A stretch of 64,000 nt of DNA from NCBI RefSeq assembly GCF_002088275.1, contig NZ_AQQS01000024.1:27779-91778 (forward strand), read 5' to 3'. Positions within the stretch are counted from its first letter, which is position 1, and each line of letters starts with the position of its first letter. Shown one piece after another: positions 8,371 to 17,550 of this stretch. Made by a program: the position numbers and the translations under genes. The notes under the pieces are model-generated. The model saw only the letters and a program-made list of their open reading frames with translations, ran no database searches and had not been told where the DNA came from. Source of the stretch: Aurantimonas sp. 22II-16-19i. GTDB lineage: Bacteria; Pseudomonadota; Alphaproteobacteria; Rhizobiales; Rhizobiaceae.

Positions 8371-9140
8371 CCGGATCGGCCGGACGAAGGCCGCTTGCGT
8401 GGCTGGCGTCCCGCGGTAACGATGGAAATGGCAGATGCCGGGGCGCAGAAAAAGAAGGCGCCAGCCCCAAGGCGTCGTCGGTCTCGGGCCCCGTCCCCAC
8501 CGCCTTCACACGTCTCGCCTGATCGCTCGATGCGGATGCTGAGTTCAGCCCCGTCGCGAACCGCTATGACATGTTCTCTTTCAGGTGCTTACGCTACCGC
8601 GCCGCATCCTCGGGCTTGTCCAGAGGATGCGACGCGGGTTGATGGCCGGGCGCTTCGCGGTCGAGGGCCATTCTGCGAGGATTCTGTCGCCGAGCCGGCG
8701 GTAGATCCTCGGGACGAGCCCTACGAGATTCACACATTTCGGAGGGGCTTCGTTTGCAATCCGATGCCAGGCGGCGTTTCCGGGAACGAATGGTGGCGAA
8801 ACCTCGCAGCCTCGTCGTTCTCGGGCTCCGTCCCGAGAATCCAGGGGCACCCGCCGCAACATTGCCGCTTGCGCCTTCAGGAGCTGAAGCCGATCGCGCT
8901 CGACGATCTCTGGATTCTCGGGACGGGGTCCGAGAATGACGACGCGTTGGGGCTGGCACCTTCTCTTTTCGGCGCCCCGGTGCATTCGATTTCCATCGTA
9001 AGACGCTGGCTTGGAGGAGCTTTTCGAGATGTGTGAATACTGTGGGGACAAGCCCGAGGCCGTAGGTCAATCTCCTTTCGGGCACGAACGATCCGCCGCC
9101 TGTTCTCCGGTTCGTCGTCGCAGAACCGGTCAAAGCATGA
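8371..9140. repeat. Gene-free region with diverged inverted repeats
   Basis: About 8418-8500 reads ACGATGGAAATGGCA.. and GGCGCCAGCCCCAAGGCGTC.. followed by a CTCGGGCCCCGTCC block. The same series recurs in reverse complement at about 8930-9003. Shorter copies of the CTCGGGCTCCGTCCCGAGAA hairpin lie near 8820 and 8920. Open frames across this stretch are repeat translations without homology-like features. No gene is supported. Confidence 0.6.
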
Positions 9141-9294
9141 AAGCTTCGTCATCCCGGGCTTGACCCGGGATCCATTCCTCTGCCCTGGAACCAGCCGATC
9201 GCTCCAGAAGATTCAACGACTTCGGAGCGGTCTGTCGCTGCGGCGTCGATGATTTGGAATGGATCCCGGCTCGGGGGCCGGGACGACGAAGCTT
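9141..9294. repeat. 154 bp element bounded by AAGCTT inverted ends, copy 1
   Basis: Starts AAGCTTCGTCATCCCGGGCT and ends ..GGACGACGAAGCTT, with internal hairpin CCCGGGCTTGACCCGGG and a matching GGAATGGATCCCGGCTC arm. A second copy with a different centre lies at 17135-17283. Confidence 0.7.
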
Positions 9295-9407
9295 CAAGTC
9301 TTGAGACCACCCTTCATTGCAGACCTGCCGTGGCATCGACTTCTCACGGTTGAGCCATCGGCACGATCCAGGACTCGCGGAACCCCAGACTGACAGAGTT
9401 CGTCACC

Positions 9408-12400
9408 TCAGAACACGAAGTCGTTCGCGTCGAGATCGGCGATGTTCACGCCGGCGAGCGTGATGGTGTTGCCGGCCCCGTCGGCGATGACGGCATTGGC
9501 GCCGCTCTGGCTGAGATGGCTGGCCGCAAGGTCGGCGAAGCCGGTGATCGCCGTGACGTCCCGGAGGTCGATGCGCTCGAAATTGTTGAGCGCCTCGAAG
9601 TCGGTGATGGTGTCGTTGCCGAAGCCGTTGGCGAAGACGAAAGTGTCGGCATTGGTGCCGCCCGTCAGCTGGTCGTTGCCGGCGCCGCCGATCAGCGTGT
9701 CGAAGCCGGCCTCGCCGGAGAGCCGGTCGGCGCCGATGCCGCCCGTGAGCGTGTCGTTGCCGTTGCGGCCATAGAGCCAGTCATTGCCGTTGCCGCCGTC
9801 GATGGCGTTGTCCGCCGCGTCGCCCCGCAGGTTGTCGGCCGCTCCCGAGCCGAGGAGGTTCTCGATCGAGACATAGACGTCGCCTGCCGCCTCGCCGGTG
9901 TTGAGAGCGGCATTGGCGAGATCGGCGAGGACGGGGCCGGCGGCGTAGATGTAGGACGCCGTGTCGTTGCCGGCGCCGCCGTTGAGGGTGTCTGCGCCGA
10001 GGCCGCCTTCCAGCCGGTCGTTGCCTTCCCCGCCGATCAGCGAATCGTTGCCGCCCCGCCCGAACAGCCAGTCGTTGCCGAGGTGGCCGTCGATGCGGTT
10101 GGCGCCGTCGTCACCGCGCATGTTGTCGTTGAAGATCGAGCCGAAGAGGTTCTCGATCGACGTGTAGCTGTCGCCCGCGGCGTCGCCCGAATTGACGTTG
10201 GCCGAAACGAGATCGGCGAGGACGGCCCCCGAGGCAAAGGCGTAGTAGGCGGTGTCGGTCCCGCCGCCGCCATTGAGGACGTCGCCGCCGGCACCCCCGT
10301 CGAGGCGGTCGTCGCCGAGGCCGCCGAACAGCCGGTCGGCGCCGGCGTCTCCCGCCATGACGTCGTTGCCATTGTTGCCGGCGATGACGTTGTCGCCCGC
10401 ATCGCCGCGCAGATTGTCGTTGAAGTTGGAGCCGGCGATGTTCTCGACCTGGGCATAGGTGTCGCCGGCGGCTTCGCCGACATTGCGGGAGGCATCGCTG
10501 AGGTCGACGAGCACCGCGCGATCCGCCCCGAGATAGCTCGCGGCGTCGGAGCCGGTCCCGCCATTGAGGACATCCGCCCCGAGCCCGCCGACCAGCGTGT
10601 CGTCGCCGCCCCGGCCGAACAGCCGGTCGTCGCCGAGGCCGCCGGTCACCACATTGGCCGCGTCGTCGCCGCGCAGATTATCGTTGAAGTTGGAGCCGGA
10701 GAGGTTCTCGATCAGATAGTAGCGGTCCCCGGCCGCGTCGCCGGTGTTGATCGAGGTCACCAGGAGGTCGGCAATGACGCCGGCACTCGCCGAACCATAG
10801 GAGGCGGTGTCCACGCCGGCATTGCCGAACAGCCTGTCCGCATCCGCCCCGCCGTCGAGGATGTCGTCTCCGTCACCGCCCGAAAGCGTGTCGAGACCCG
10901 CGTCGCCGAACAGCGTGTCGATGTTGAAATCGCCATAGAGGAAGTCGTTGCCGTTGCCGCCGTGGAGATCGTCGAAGCCGGCATAACCGCGCAGGAGGTC
11001 GTCTCCGTCGCCGCCCTCGATGCGGTTGTTCTCGATGCTTCCGAGGAGCGCATCGTTGCTCGACGAGCCGATCAGGTTCTCGATCGAGATCAGCGTGTCG
11101 CCGGTCGCGTCGCCGCTATAGGCGATGTTGCCGCCGAGATTGACGCGGACGGCGAGCGAACCGGAATAGCTCGCCGTGTCGATGCCCGATCCGCCGTCGA
11201 GGGTGTCGCCGCCGCGCCCGCCATTCAGGATGTCGTTGCCCGATCCGCCGCTGAGATTGTCGAGGCCGTCGCCCCCTGAGAGCACGTCGTCGCCCCGCCC
11301 GCCGGACAGGCCGTCGTCGCCGTCGTCGCCCATCAGGATGTCGTCGCCGCCATTGCCGGTGATGGAATCGTTGCCGGCGCCGCCGGAGAGGACGTCGTCG
11401 CCCTCCTGGGTCGGAGCGTTCTCGAGGTCGAGCGAGACCTGGACCGAGGTCATGGCCGGGTCCGAGGCGATCAGCTTGACGGTGACCTGGTCGCTGGCGG
11501 TGGTGGAAAGGCCGTCGAGCGTCACGTCGTATTGCAGGCCGAGCGGCGTGATGGTGAAGCCGTCGGGGGTGATGGTGCGAACGAGCTGGTTGTTGACGTA
11601 GACCTCCAGCCGCTCGATCTCGCTCGTCGCCACCGCCGAACCGGTGAGGCCGGCCGTCAGGGTGGAGGGCGTCAGGACGCGCTCGGCGGAATTGTTGGCG
11701 ATGCCATCGTCGACGAGGTCGAGATCGGAAAGCACCGCGCCGTTGCCGAGGCCGATCGAGCGGATTTCGGCGTCGAGGCCGTTGGCCGCCAGCAGCGTCG
11801 CGACCTCGTCGGTGAAGCTGCCGCCATCATTGTTGCCGCCGTCCGAGATGAAGAAGACGCGGTTTTCGCCGGCACCGGCGTTCTGGAGGGCGACGATCGT
11901 CTGCTGCAGGGCGGCCTCGAAATCCGTGCTGCCGCCATCGTCGAGCGCGCGCAGGGCATTCGACACGCCGCTGCCGGCCGTCCCCTGGTAGGAGATCGAC
12001 GCGTTGGACTGGAACGGCACGATCGACACCTGCGACGTCCCGAGACCGGCATTGACGATCGAGGCGTTCAGCGCCTCGAAGGCCGCGATGGTGCCGTCCA
12101 TGAGGGTGTTGGACGAGCCGTCGCCATTCAGGTCGCCGACCGTCTCCGAGCCGGTGAAGGGGTCGGCCATCGAGCCGGAGACGTCGATGACGTAGACGAT
12201 GTTGAAGTCGCTGTTCTGGATGAGATTGCGGCTGATGAAGCCGGAGATCTCGATCTCGTCGGAATCCGACGCATCCGGCAGCGTAACGGACAGTGCGAGA
12301 TTCTGCTGCGTCGAGGGAACGACGACGCTGTCTGCGGCGGTCTGCGACAGGCTGCCGTCGCCGGTGATGACGTCGTTGCCGTCGCCGCCATCGACGACGT

Positions 12401-13676
12401 CATTGCCGCCGCCGGCGTCGATTTCGTCGTCGCCATCAGCCCCGAGGAGCACGTCGTCGCCGGCCAGCCCCTCGATGACGTCGTCGAGTTCGCTGCCGAT
12501 GATGAGGTCGCGATCCTCGGTGCCGATCAGCGGGTCGGCACTGACGCCGAGCTGGAAGGTGGAGATGCCGGAATCGCTGAAGCCGCCGGCGATCAGGAAG
12601 GACAGGCCGTCAATCTCGGCGGCAGCGACGGACAGCACGTTGTTGAGGTTGAGACTGGCATTCTCGCTGTCGAACACCGTATCGATGTGGGTCAGCGAGC
12701 CGTCCGAGCCGACCCGGAAATAGCTCAGCGCATCGCCATTGCCGCTGCCGGTGGCCAGGAACGTTTCGCCGCCGAGGGTAAAGGTCTCCAGGGCGAAGAC
12801 GCCGTCGAGCCCGAGGCCCGTCGCGTTGGCGAGGTTGAAGACGTTGGTCAGCGTGCCGTTGGCGGCGACCGAGAAGACGCTGATGCCATCGTCGTTCGTG
12901 CCCGCGACGAACAGATAGGTGGTGCCGCCGACGACGGCGGTCTCGACACCCGTGGCTCCGGCGAGTTCCAGATCGCCGCTGTCGGCGAGGCCCTGGACCA
13001 GGGTCATGTTGCCGAAGGGATTGATCCGGAAGGAGGTGATGGCGGATTCCGAATTGCCGGTCACGAAGATGTAGGTGTTCGCGCCGATCGTCGCCGAAGC
13101 CACGTCATAGGCGCCGTCGAGCCCGTAGCCGAGATTGGCCGCGTCGTCGAAGCTGACGGTGTTGGTCAGGGTGCCGTCGGCGCCGATGCGGAAGATGCTG
13201 AGGCCATCGTCGAGATAGCCGGTGGCGATCAGGAAGTCGTTGCCGCCGACATTGACGATCTCCATCCGCCCGTAGGTGCCGTCGAGCTCCAGCGTGCCGG
13301 TGCCGTCGTCCTGCACCGTGCCGACGACGGAGAGCGTCCCGTCGGCCGCCACCTCGAAGGCGGTGATCGCATCGTCGTAATAGGCATTGGCGTAGAGGAA
13401 CGTCCGCGCCCCCACCGTCACCGACGTCAGGCTGCCGGCGCCATCCAGAAGCTGCGTGGTCGAATCGTCGACATAGAAGGAGATCGGCGCCAGCGAACCG
13501 TCCGGCAGGAGCTCGAAGGCGCTCACGCCGTCGTCATACTCGCCTGCCGTGTATACGAAGACCCTGTCGCCCACATAGACGACCTCGATGCCGCGAACGC
13601 CGGAGAGCTCGAGGCTCGCATCGTCGCGAAGGTTGAACCGGTTGATCAGGTCGGTGCGGGTGGTTTGCGGCGCCAT
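9408..13676 (-). CDS. Large secreted RTX protein with beta-propeller-like and VWA domains
   Basis: About 1422 residues. Residues ~1-380 contain repeated blades of the form LDGxxGxxxxxVGGxxFLxxxGxxDDGIS with DGTLT spacers, suggesting a beta-propeller. RTX nonapeptides GGxGNDxxx occur at ~385-440. A VWA domain follows at ~490-660, with MIDAS motif DVSGSM, the threonine of GGSTDF and the aspartate of ISDGGNNDGG. A long RTX array fills ~757-1340. Within it larger units recur at 88, 97, 97 and 124 residues, each with an IENL-GS-DNLRGD segment. The C-terminus (TFVFANGFGNDTITDFE) is a serralysin-type cap/type I secretion signal. GGAGGG precedes ATG 13676; an ATG at 13700 is possible. Likely a calcium-binding surface or adhesion protein; no secretion genes are nearby. 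Confidence 0.88.
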   Translation of the reverse strand: MAPQTTRTDLINRFNLRDDASLELSGVRGIEVVYVGDRVFVYTAGEYDDGVSAFELLPDGSLAPISFYVDDSTTQLLDGAGSLTSVTVGARTFLYANAYYDDAITAFEVAADGTLSVVGTVQDDGTGTLELDGTYGRMEIVNVGGNDFLIATGYLDDGLSIFRIGADGTLTNTVSFDDAANLGYGLDGAYDVASATIGANTYIFVTGNSESAITSFRINPFGNMTLVQGLADSGDLELAGATGVETAVVGGTTYLFVAGTNDDGISVFSVAANGTLTNVFNLANATGLGLDGVFALETFTLGGETFLATGSGNGDALSYFRVGSDGSLTHIDTVFDSENASLNLNNVLSVAAAEIDGLSFLIAGGFSDSGISTFQLGVSADPLIGTEDRDLIIGSELDDVIEGLAGDDVLLGADGDDEIDAGGGNDVVDGGDGNDVITGDGSLSQTAADSVVVPSTQQNLALSVTLPDASDSDEIEISGFISRNLIQNSDFNIVYVIDVSGSMADPFTGSETVGDLNGDGSSNTLMDGTIAAFEALNASIVNAGLGTSQVSIVPFQSNASISYQGTAGSGVSNALRALDDGGSTDFEAALQQTIVALQNAGAGENRVFFISDGGNNDGGSFTDEVATLLAANGLDAEIRSIGLGNGAVLSDLDLVDDGIANNSAERVLTPSTLTAGLTGSAVATSEIERLEVYVNNQLVRTITPDGFTITPLGLQYDVTLDGLSTTASDQVTVKLIASDPAMTSVQVSLDLENAPTQEGDDVLSGGAGNDSITGNGGDDILMGDDGDDGLSGGRGDDVLSGGDGLDNLSGGSGNDILNGGRGGDTLDGGSGIDTASYSGSLAVRVNLGGNIAYSGDATGDTLISIENLIGSSSNDALLGSIENNRIEGGDGDDLLRGYAGFDDLHGGNGNDFLYGDFNIDTLFGDAGLDTLSGGDGDDILDGGADADRLFGNAGVDTASYGSASAGVIADLLVTSINTGDAAGDRYYLIENLSGSNFNDNLRGDDAANVVTGGLGDDRLFGRGGDDTLVGGLGADVLNGGTGSDAASYLGADRAVLVDLSDASRNVGEAAGDTYAQVENIAGSNFNDNLRGDAGDNVIAGNNGNDVMAGDAGADRLFGGLGDDRLDGGAGGDVLNGGGGTDTAYYAFASGAVLADLVSANVNSGDAAGDSYTSIENLFGSIFNDNMRGDDGANRIDGHLGNDWLFGRGGNDSLIGGEGNDRLEGGLGADTLNGGAGNDTASYIYAAGPVLADLANAALNTGEAAGDVYVSIENLLGSGAADNLRGDAADNAIDGGNGNDWLYGRNGNDTLTGGIGADRLSGEAGFDTLIGGAGNDQLTGGTNADTFVFANGFGNDTITDFEALNNFERIDLRDVTAITGFADLAASHLSQSGANAVIADGAGNTITLAGVNIADLDANDFVF

Positions 13677-14181
13677 CGAGCCCTCCAGAATCATCGTCAT
13701 TTTTGCCGCCGGAACCGGTCGGCGTCTGCCCCGAGGTCATCGATATCACGTAACGTCAGTGAGACAACCGGTAAAATCGCTGGTTGGTTAGCCGGCCGGG
13801 GAAGCCCCGCCGCCCGAGGGACGCAACCCGGCACCGCATGGCGTGCGCGAGGAACGGCCATCCTCCGCAAACCGGATCGATCGTGTCGTTGGCAATGCTT
13901 GCAACCGGAAGGTGGGAGTGTTGGCGCCGCCGCAGCCTCGATTCGCCAGGCTGTCCCGGACCCTTGCGTATGCGCTGCAAGCTTGCCGCTCCCCTGTCCA
14001 AATCCGTCGACCGCGGCTCGCGATCCGGACAGGCGGGCGCAGGTCGGGACAACGTCCCAGCCACAGGATGTCGCATCGGCCCTTCGACCGGTTTGCGCCT
14101 CGCGGGGATTATTGTATACGTCGTTCAACGACAAGAAACCAAGCCGCCGCCGCTTGCCGGGCCGGCGCGCCGGGAGCCGCA
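13677..14181. other. Divergent intergenic region (RTX gene / dehydratase operon)
   Basis: About 500 bp holding both promoters. The only clear element is the GTATAC palindrome 63 bp before the dehydratase start. No supported gene. Confidence 0.5.
14112..14123. promoter_or_regulatory. Candidate GntR operator 1 (GTATAC palindrome)
   Basis: TTGTATACGTCG centred on GTATAC at 14114-14119, upstream of the IlvD/Edd dehydratase. The same GTATACGT core recurs before the SDR at 20727 and before tctC. The GntR/FCD gene in the middle of the cluster is the likely binder (inference). Confidence 0.5.
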
Positions 14182-16002
14182 ATGACCGATTCCAATTCCC
14201 TCAAGACCCCGCTGAGATCCCGCGCCTGGTTCGACAATCCGCATAATCCGGACATGACGGCGCTCTATCTCGAGCGCTATCTCAATTTCGGCCTCAGCCA
14301 GGCCGAGCTCCAGTCCGGCAAGCCGATCATCGGCATCGCCCAGACCGGTTCCGACCTCTCCCCCTGCAACCGCCATCATCTCGAGCTGGCGAAGCGGGTG
14401 CGCGAGGGCATCCGCGAGGCCGGCGGCATCGCCATCGAGTTCCCGGTCCACCCGATCCAGGAGACCGGCAAGCGGCCGACCGCCTCGCTCGACCGGAATC
14501 TCGCCTATCTCGGCCTCGTCGAGCTGCTCTACGGCTATCCCCTCGACGGCGTGGTCCTGACCATCGGCTGCGACAAGACGACGCCGGCCTGCCTGATGGC
14601 GGCGGCGACGGTGAACATTCCAGCGATCGCGCTGTCGGTCGGGCCGATGCTGAACGGCTGGTTCCGCGGCGAGCGCACCGGCTCGGGCACCATCGTCTGG
14701 AAGGCCCGCGAGATGATGGCCGCCGGCGAGATCGACTATCCGGGCTTCGTCAAGCTGGTCGCCTCCTCGGCGCCCTCCACCGGCTACTGCAACACCATGG
14801 GCACGGCCTCGACGATGAACTCGCTGGCCGAGGCGCTGGGCATGCAGCTGCCGGGTTCCGCCGCGATCCCGGCGCCCTACCGCGACCGCCAGGAGATGAG
14901 CTATCTCACCGGCAAGCGCATCGTCGAAATGGTCCATGAGGACCTGAAGCCGACCGACATCCTGACCAAGGACGCCTTCGTCAACGCCATCCGCGTCAAT
15001 TCGGCGATCGGCGGCTCGACCAACGCGCCGATCCATCTGAACGCTCTCGCCCGCCATGTCGGCGTCGAATTGTCGATCGACGACTGGCAGACCTATGGCG
15101 AGGAGATCCCGCTGCTGGTCAATCTCCAGCCGGCCGGCGAATATCTCGGCGAGGACTACTACCATGCCGGCGGCGTGCCGGCGGTGGTCAACCAGCTGAT
15201 GGAACAGGGCCTCATCGCCGAGGACGCCCTGACGGTGAACGGCAGGTCGATCGGCGACAACTGCCGCGGCGCCGTCATCGAGGACAAGAACGTCATCCGC
15301 ACCTTCGACAACCCGCTGAAGCCCCATGCCGGCTTCCGCGTCCTGAAGGGCAACCTGTTCTCCTCGGCGATCATGAAGCTGTCGGTGATCTCGCCCAAGT
15401 TCCGCGAGCGCTACCTGTCGAACCCGGAGGACCCGATGGCCTTCGAGGGCACGGCGGTGGTCTTCGACGGGCCGGAGGACTATCACCACCGGATCGACGA
15501 CCCGTCCCTCGCCATCGACGAGAATTCGGTGCTCTTCATGCGCGGCGCCGGCCCGATCGGCTATCCCGGCGGCGCCGAGGTCGTGAACATGCGGGCGCCC
15601 GACTATCTGATCAAGCGCGGCATCACCGAGCTGCCCTGCATCGGCGACGGCCGCCAGTCCGGCACGTCGGGCTCGCCGTCGATCCTCAACGCCTCGCCGG
15701 AAGCCGCCGCCGGCGGCGGGCTGGCGCTGCTTCAGACCGGCGACAGGGTGCGCATCGATCTCGGCCGCGGCACGGCGGACATCTTGCTTCCGGAAGAGGA
15801 GATGGCGGCTCGCCGAACGGCGCTGGAGGCGGCCGGCGGCTATCAGTATCCGGCCCACCAGACGCCGTGGCAGGAGATCCAGCGCGGCATCGTCTCGCAG
15901 TTCGAGACCGGCATGGTGCTCGAGCCGGCCGTCACCTACCAGCGCCTCGCCCAGGGCGGCGCCAATGGCGACATGGCGAAGGTGCCGCGCGACAATCACT
16001 GA
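14182..16002 (+). CDS. IlvD/Edd-family sugar-acid dehydratase (L-arabinonate/xylonate/fuconate type)
   Basis: 606 residues. Iron-sulphur dehydratase converting an aldonate to its 2-keto-3-deoxy acid. Cysteines expected to hold the cluster are visible: C62 (SPCNRHH), C130 (GCDKTTPAC) and C203 ([11 protein letters not shown]). The C-terminal [20 protein letters not shown] matches sugar-acid members rather than branched-chain IlvD. It starts the rightward sugar-acid cluster, with a GTATAC operator upstream and an SDR downstream. FAH-hydrolase and SDR neighbours favour a diketo-hydrolase route from a pentonate or 6-deoxyhexonate (inference). The stop codon is the first TGA of a tandem repeat. Confidence 0.92.
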   Translation: MTDSNSLKTPLRSRAWFDNPHNPDMTALYLERYLNFGLSQAELQSGKPIIGIAQTGSDLSPCNRHHLELAKRVREGIREAGGIAIEFPVHPIQETGKRPTASLDRNLAYLGLVELLYGYPLDGVVLTIGCDKTTPACLMAAATVNIPAIALSVGPMLNGWFRGERTGSGTIVWKAREMMAAGEIDYPGFVKLVASSAPSTGYCNTMGTASTMNSLAEALGMQLPGSAAIPAPYRDRQEMSYLTGKRIVEMVHEDLKPTDILTKDAFVNAIRVNSAIGGSTNAPIHLNALARHVGVELSIDDWQTYGEEIPLLVNLQPAGEYLGEDYYHAGGVPAVVNQLMEQGLIAEDALTVNGRSIGDNCRGAVIEDKNVIRTFDNPLKPHAGFRVLKGNLFSSAIMKLSVISPKFRERYLSNPEDPMAFEGTAVVFDGPEDYHHRIDDPSLAIDENSVLFMRGAGPIGYPGGAEVVNMRAPDYLIKRGITELPCIGDGRQSGTSGSPSILNASPEAAAGGGLALLQTGDRVRIDLGRGTADILLPEEEMAARRTALEAAGGYQYPAHQTPWQEIQRGIVSQFETGMVLEPAVTYQRLAQGGANGDMAKVPRDNH

Positions 16003-16120
16003 GCCGGCGGGCACTGAGCCGGCGGGCTCTGACCGGTCGGCTTTGACCGGTAGGCTCTGGCCAGCCGGCACTGACCGGTCGGGATCTGATCGTTCGGTGC
16101 TGATCCGGTTGGCACTTTGA
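15998..16120 (+). repeat. Degenerate 14-15 bp tandem repeat after dehydratase
   Basis: About eight units of the type CTGACCGGTCGGCA follow one another. The TGA (or TGG) triplets recur at steps of 15, 15, 14, 14, 14, 15, 14 and 17 bases, starting with the stop codon of the dehydratase at 16000-16002. Confidence 0.75.
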
Positions 16121-16291
16121 CGCCCGCCGCCGATGCCACCGCCCGCAGGGGCAGGGGCAGGGGCCGGAGGGGCGGGGGCCGCAAGACAGGCCGGCGCATC
16201 GCTCCCGGGTCGCCGGCCGGCATTCGCAATCTGCGGGCAGCCGCTCTGCGGCCGGCCCGCTCGCCACGCATGACATGAAGGACCAGACGCC

Positions 16292-17044
16292 ATGACAGGA
16301 CGCCTCAAGGGCAAGATCGCCGTCTGCACGGCCGCCGGCCAGGGAATCGGCCGCGCCGTCGCCGAAGCCTTTCTCGCCGAGGGCGCGACGGTCTACGCCA
16401 CCGATCTCGACGCCGCCAAGCTGACCGGCCTCGACCACGCCGGCAACGCCCATCTCGCCGCCCTCGACGTGACGGATTCGGCCGCGGTCAAGGCCTATCT
16501 CGACGGCATCGAGACGCCGGACATCCTGTTCAACTGCGCCGGCTACGTCCATCACGGCACGGTGCTGGACTGCGACGAGAAGGCCTGGGACTTCTCCTTC
16601 GAGCTGAACGTCAAGGCGATGCACCGGACGATCTCGGCGCTCGTGCCCCGCATGCTGGAAAAGGGCGGCGGCTCGATCATCAACATGTCGTCGGCCGCCT
16701 CGTCGATCAAGGCTGCGCCCAACCGCTACGTCTACATGGCCACCAAGGCGGCGGTGATCGGCCTCACCCGCTCGGTCGCCATCGACTTCATCAAGCAGGG
16801 CATCCGCTGCAACGCCATCTGCCCCGGCACGATCGAATCGCCGTCGCTGGACGGGCGGATCGAGGAACTCGGCAAGACGCTCGGCGGCACCGACAAGGCC
16901 CGCGCGGCCTTCGTCGAGCGCCAGCCCATGGGCCGCATCGGCACGGCGGCGGAGATCGCCCATCTGGCGGTCTATCTCGCCTCGGACGAAAGCGCGTTCA
17001 CGACGGGGACCACCCAGCTGATCGACGGCGGCTGGTCGCTGTAG
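16292..17044 (+). CDS. SDR oxidoreductase, 2-keto-3-deoxy-L-fuconate dehydrogenase-like
   Basis: 250 residues. Short-chain dehydrogenase with cofactor loop TAAGQGIGRA (13-22), an acidic D38 favouring NAD, NCAG (81-84), catalytic S133/S134 and the Y148-x3-K152 pair. The TAAGQGIG start and the CPGTIESPSLDGRI segment resemble the BDH2 / 2-keto-3-deoxy-L-fuconate dehydrogenase group. Located 290 bp after the dehydratase, it would oxidise the 2-keto-3-deoxy acid to a 2,4-diketo acid. The FAH hydrolase further along could then cleave that product. Substrate is inferred from context. Confidence 0.87.
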   Translation: MTGRLKGKIAVCTAAGQGIGRAVAEAFLAEGATVYATDLDAAKLTGLDHAGNAHLAALDVTDSAAVKAYLDGIETPDILFNCAGYVHHGTVLDCDEKAWDFSFELNVKAMHRTISALVPRMLEKGGGSIINMSSAASSIKAAPNRYVYMATKAAVIGLTRSVAIDFIKQGIRCNAICPGTIESPSLDGRIEELGKTLGGTDKARAAFVERQPMGRIGTAAEIAHLAVYLASDESAFTTGTTQLIDGGWSL

Positions 17045-17134
17045 GCAGAAGACGACGAGGCACTGGGAAGCATTGGGAGGAAACTCGCAGTCCAGAAGCG
17101 CAACGATGGGATGCCATGACTGGGCGAGGCACCA

Positions 17135-17283
17135 AAGCTTCGTCATCCCGGGCTTGACCCGGGATCCATTCCAAACCGTCGACGCTGCAGTGACGCGTGA
17201 TCGGAACGCGTTGCAGCCTGCATTGGACAGGGAAGTCTTCAACGCAGCGGAATGGATCCCGGCTCTGCGGCCGGGATGACGAT
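17135..17283. repeat. AAGCTTCGTCATCCCGGG element, copy 2
   Basis: Same ends as the copy at 9141-9294 (AAGCTTCGTCATCCCGGGCT at left; GGAATGGATCCCGGCTC.. and CCGGGATGACGA at right) around an unrelated-looking centre. Pairing of the ends would form a long hairpin. Confidence 0.7.
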
Positions 17284-17380
17284 GCGGTGGTGTTCTCCCC
17301 TTCTTCTGCGCAGGCTGTCGCTGGGTTGAAGCAGACGAGGTTCGCCGATCGACGATGCTGCGGCGCGTTTGAACGTGGTT

Positions 17381-17447
17381 CGATCTCCTCCCCCCCTCGA
17401 GGGGGAGATGTCCGCCCTTCGACGGGCTCAGGAGGACAGAGGGGGCG
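17381..17447 (+). repeat. Dispersed CTCCCCC/CCTTCGACGGGCTCAGGAGG repeat, copy 1
   Basis: Short palindromic intergenic repeat containing GGGGGAGATGTCCGCCC and a CGACGGGCTCAGGAGGACAG tail. An almost identical inverted copy lies at 18587-18650, so the pair brackets the D-erythronate dehydrogenase gene. Confidence 0.75.
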
Positions 17448-17550
17448 CGCCGGCCGCGAGCGGTTCCGACGCCCCGCTGGCAGGCGAATGAGATGCGCGC
17501 CCGGCGGGAGACCAAAGCCGGCGCGTCAGAAGCATAAGGGAGGAACGACA

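Noticed and set aside
13551..13570. GTATAC match inside the RTX gene, and others at 58190 and 58268 inside the SIR2 gene
   Set aside because: Within coding sequence, away from promoters and without the full ACGTATACGTTG context.
9516..14246. Very long plus-strand open frames across the RTX gene (for example 9516-11279 and 11532-14246)
   Set aside because: They are antisense shadows of Gly/Asp-rich RTX repeats; translations are Val/Ala/Asp-rich with no domain and no ribosome sites.
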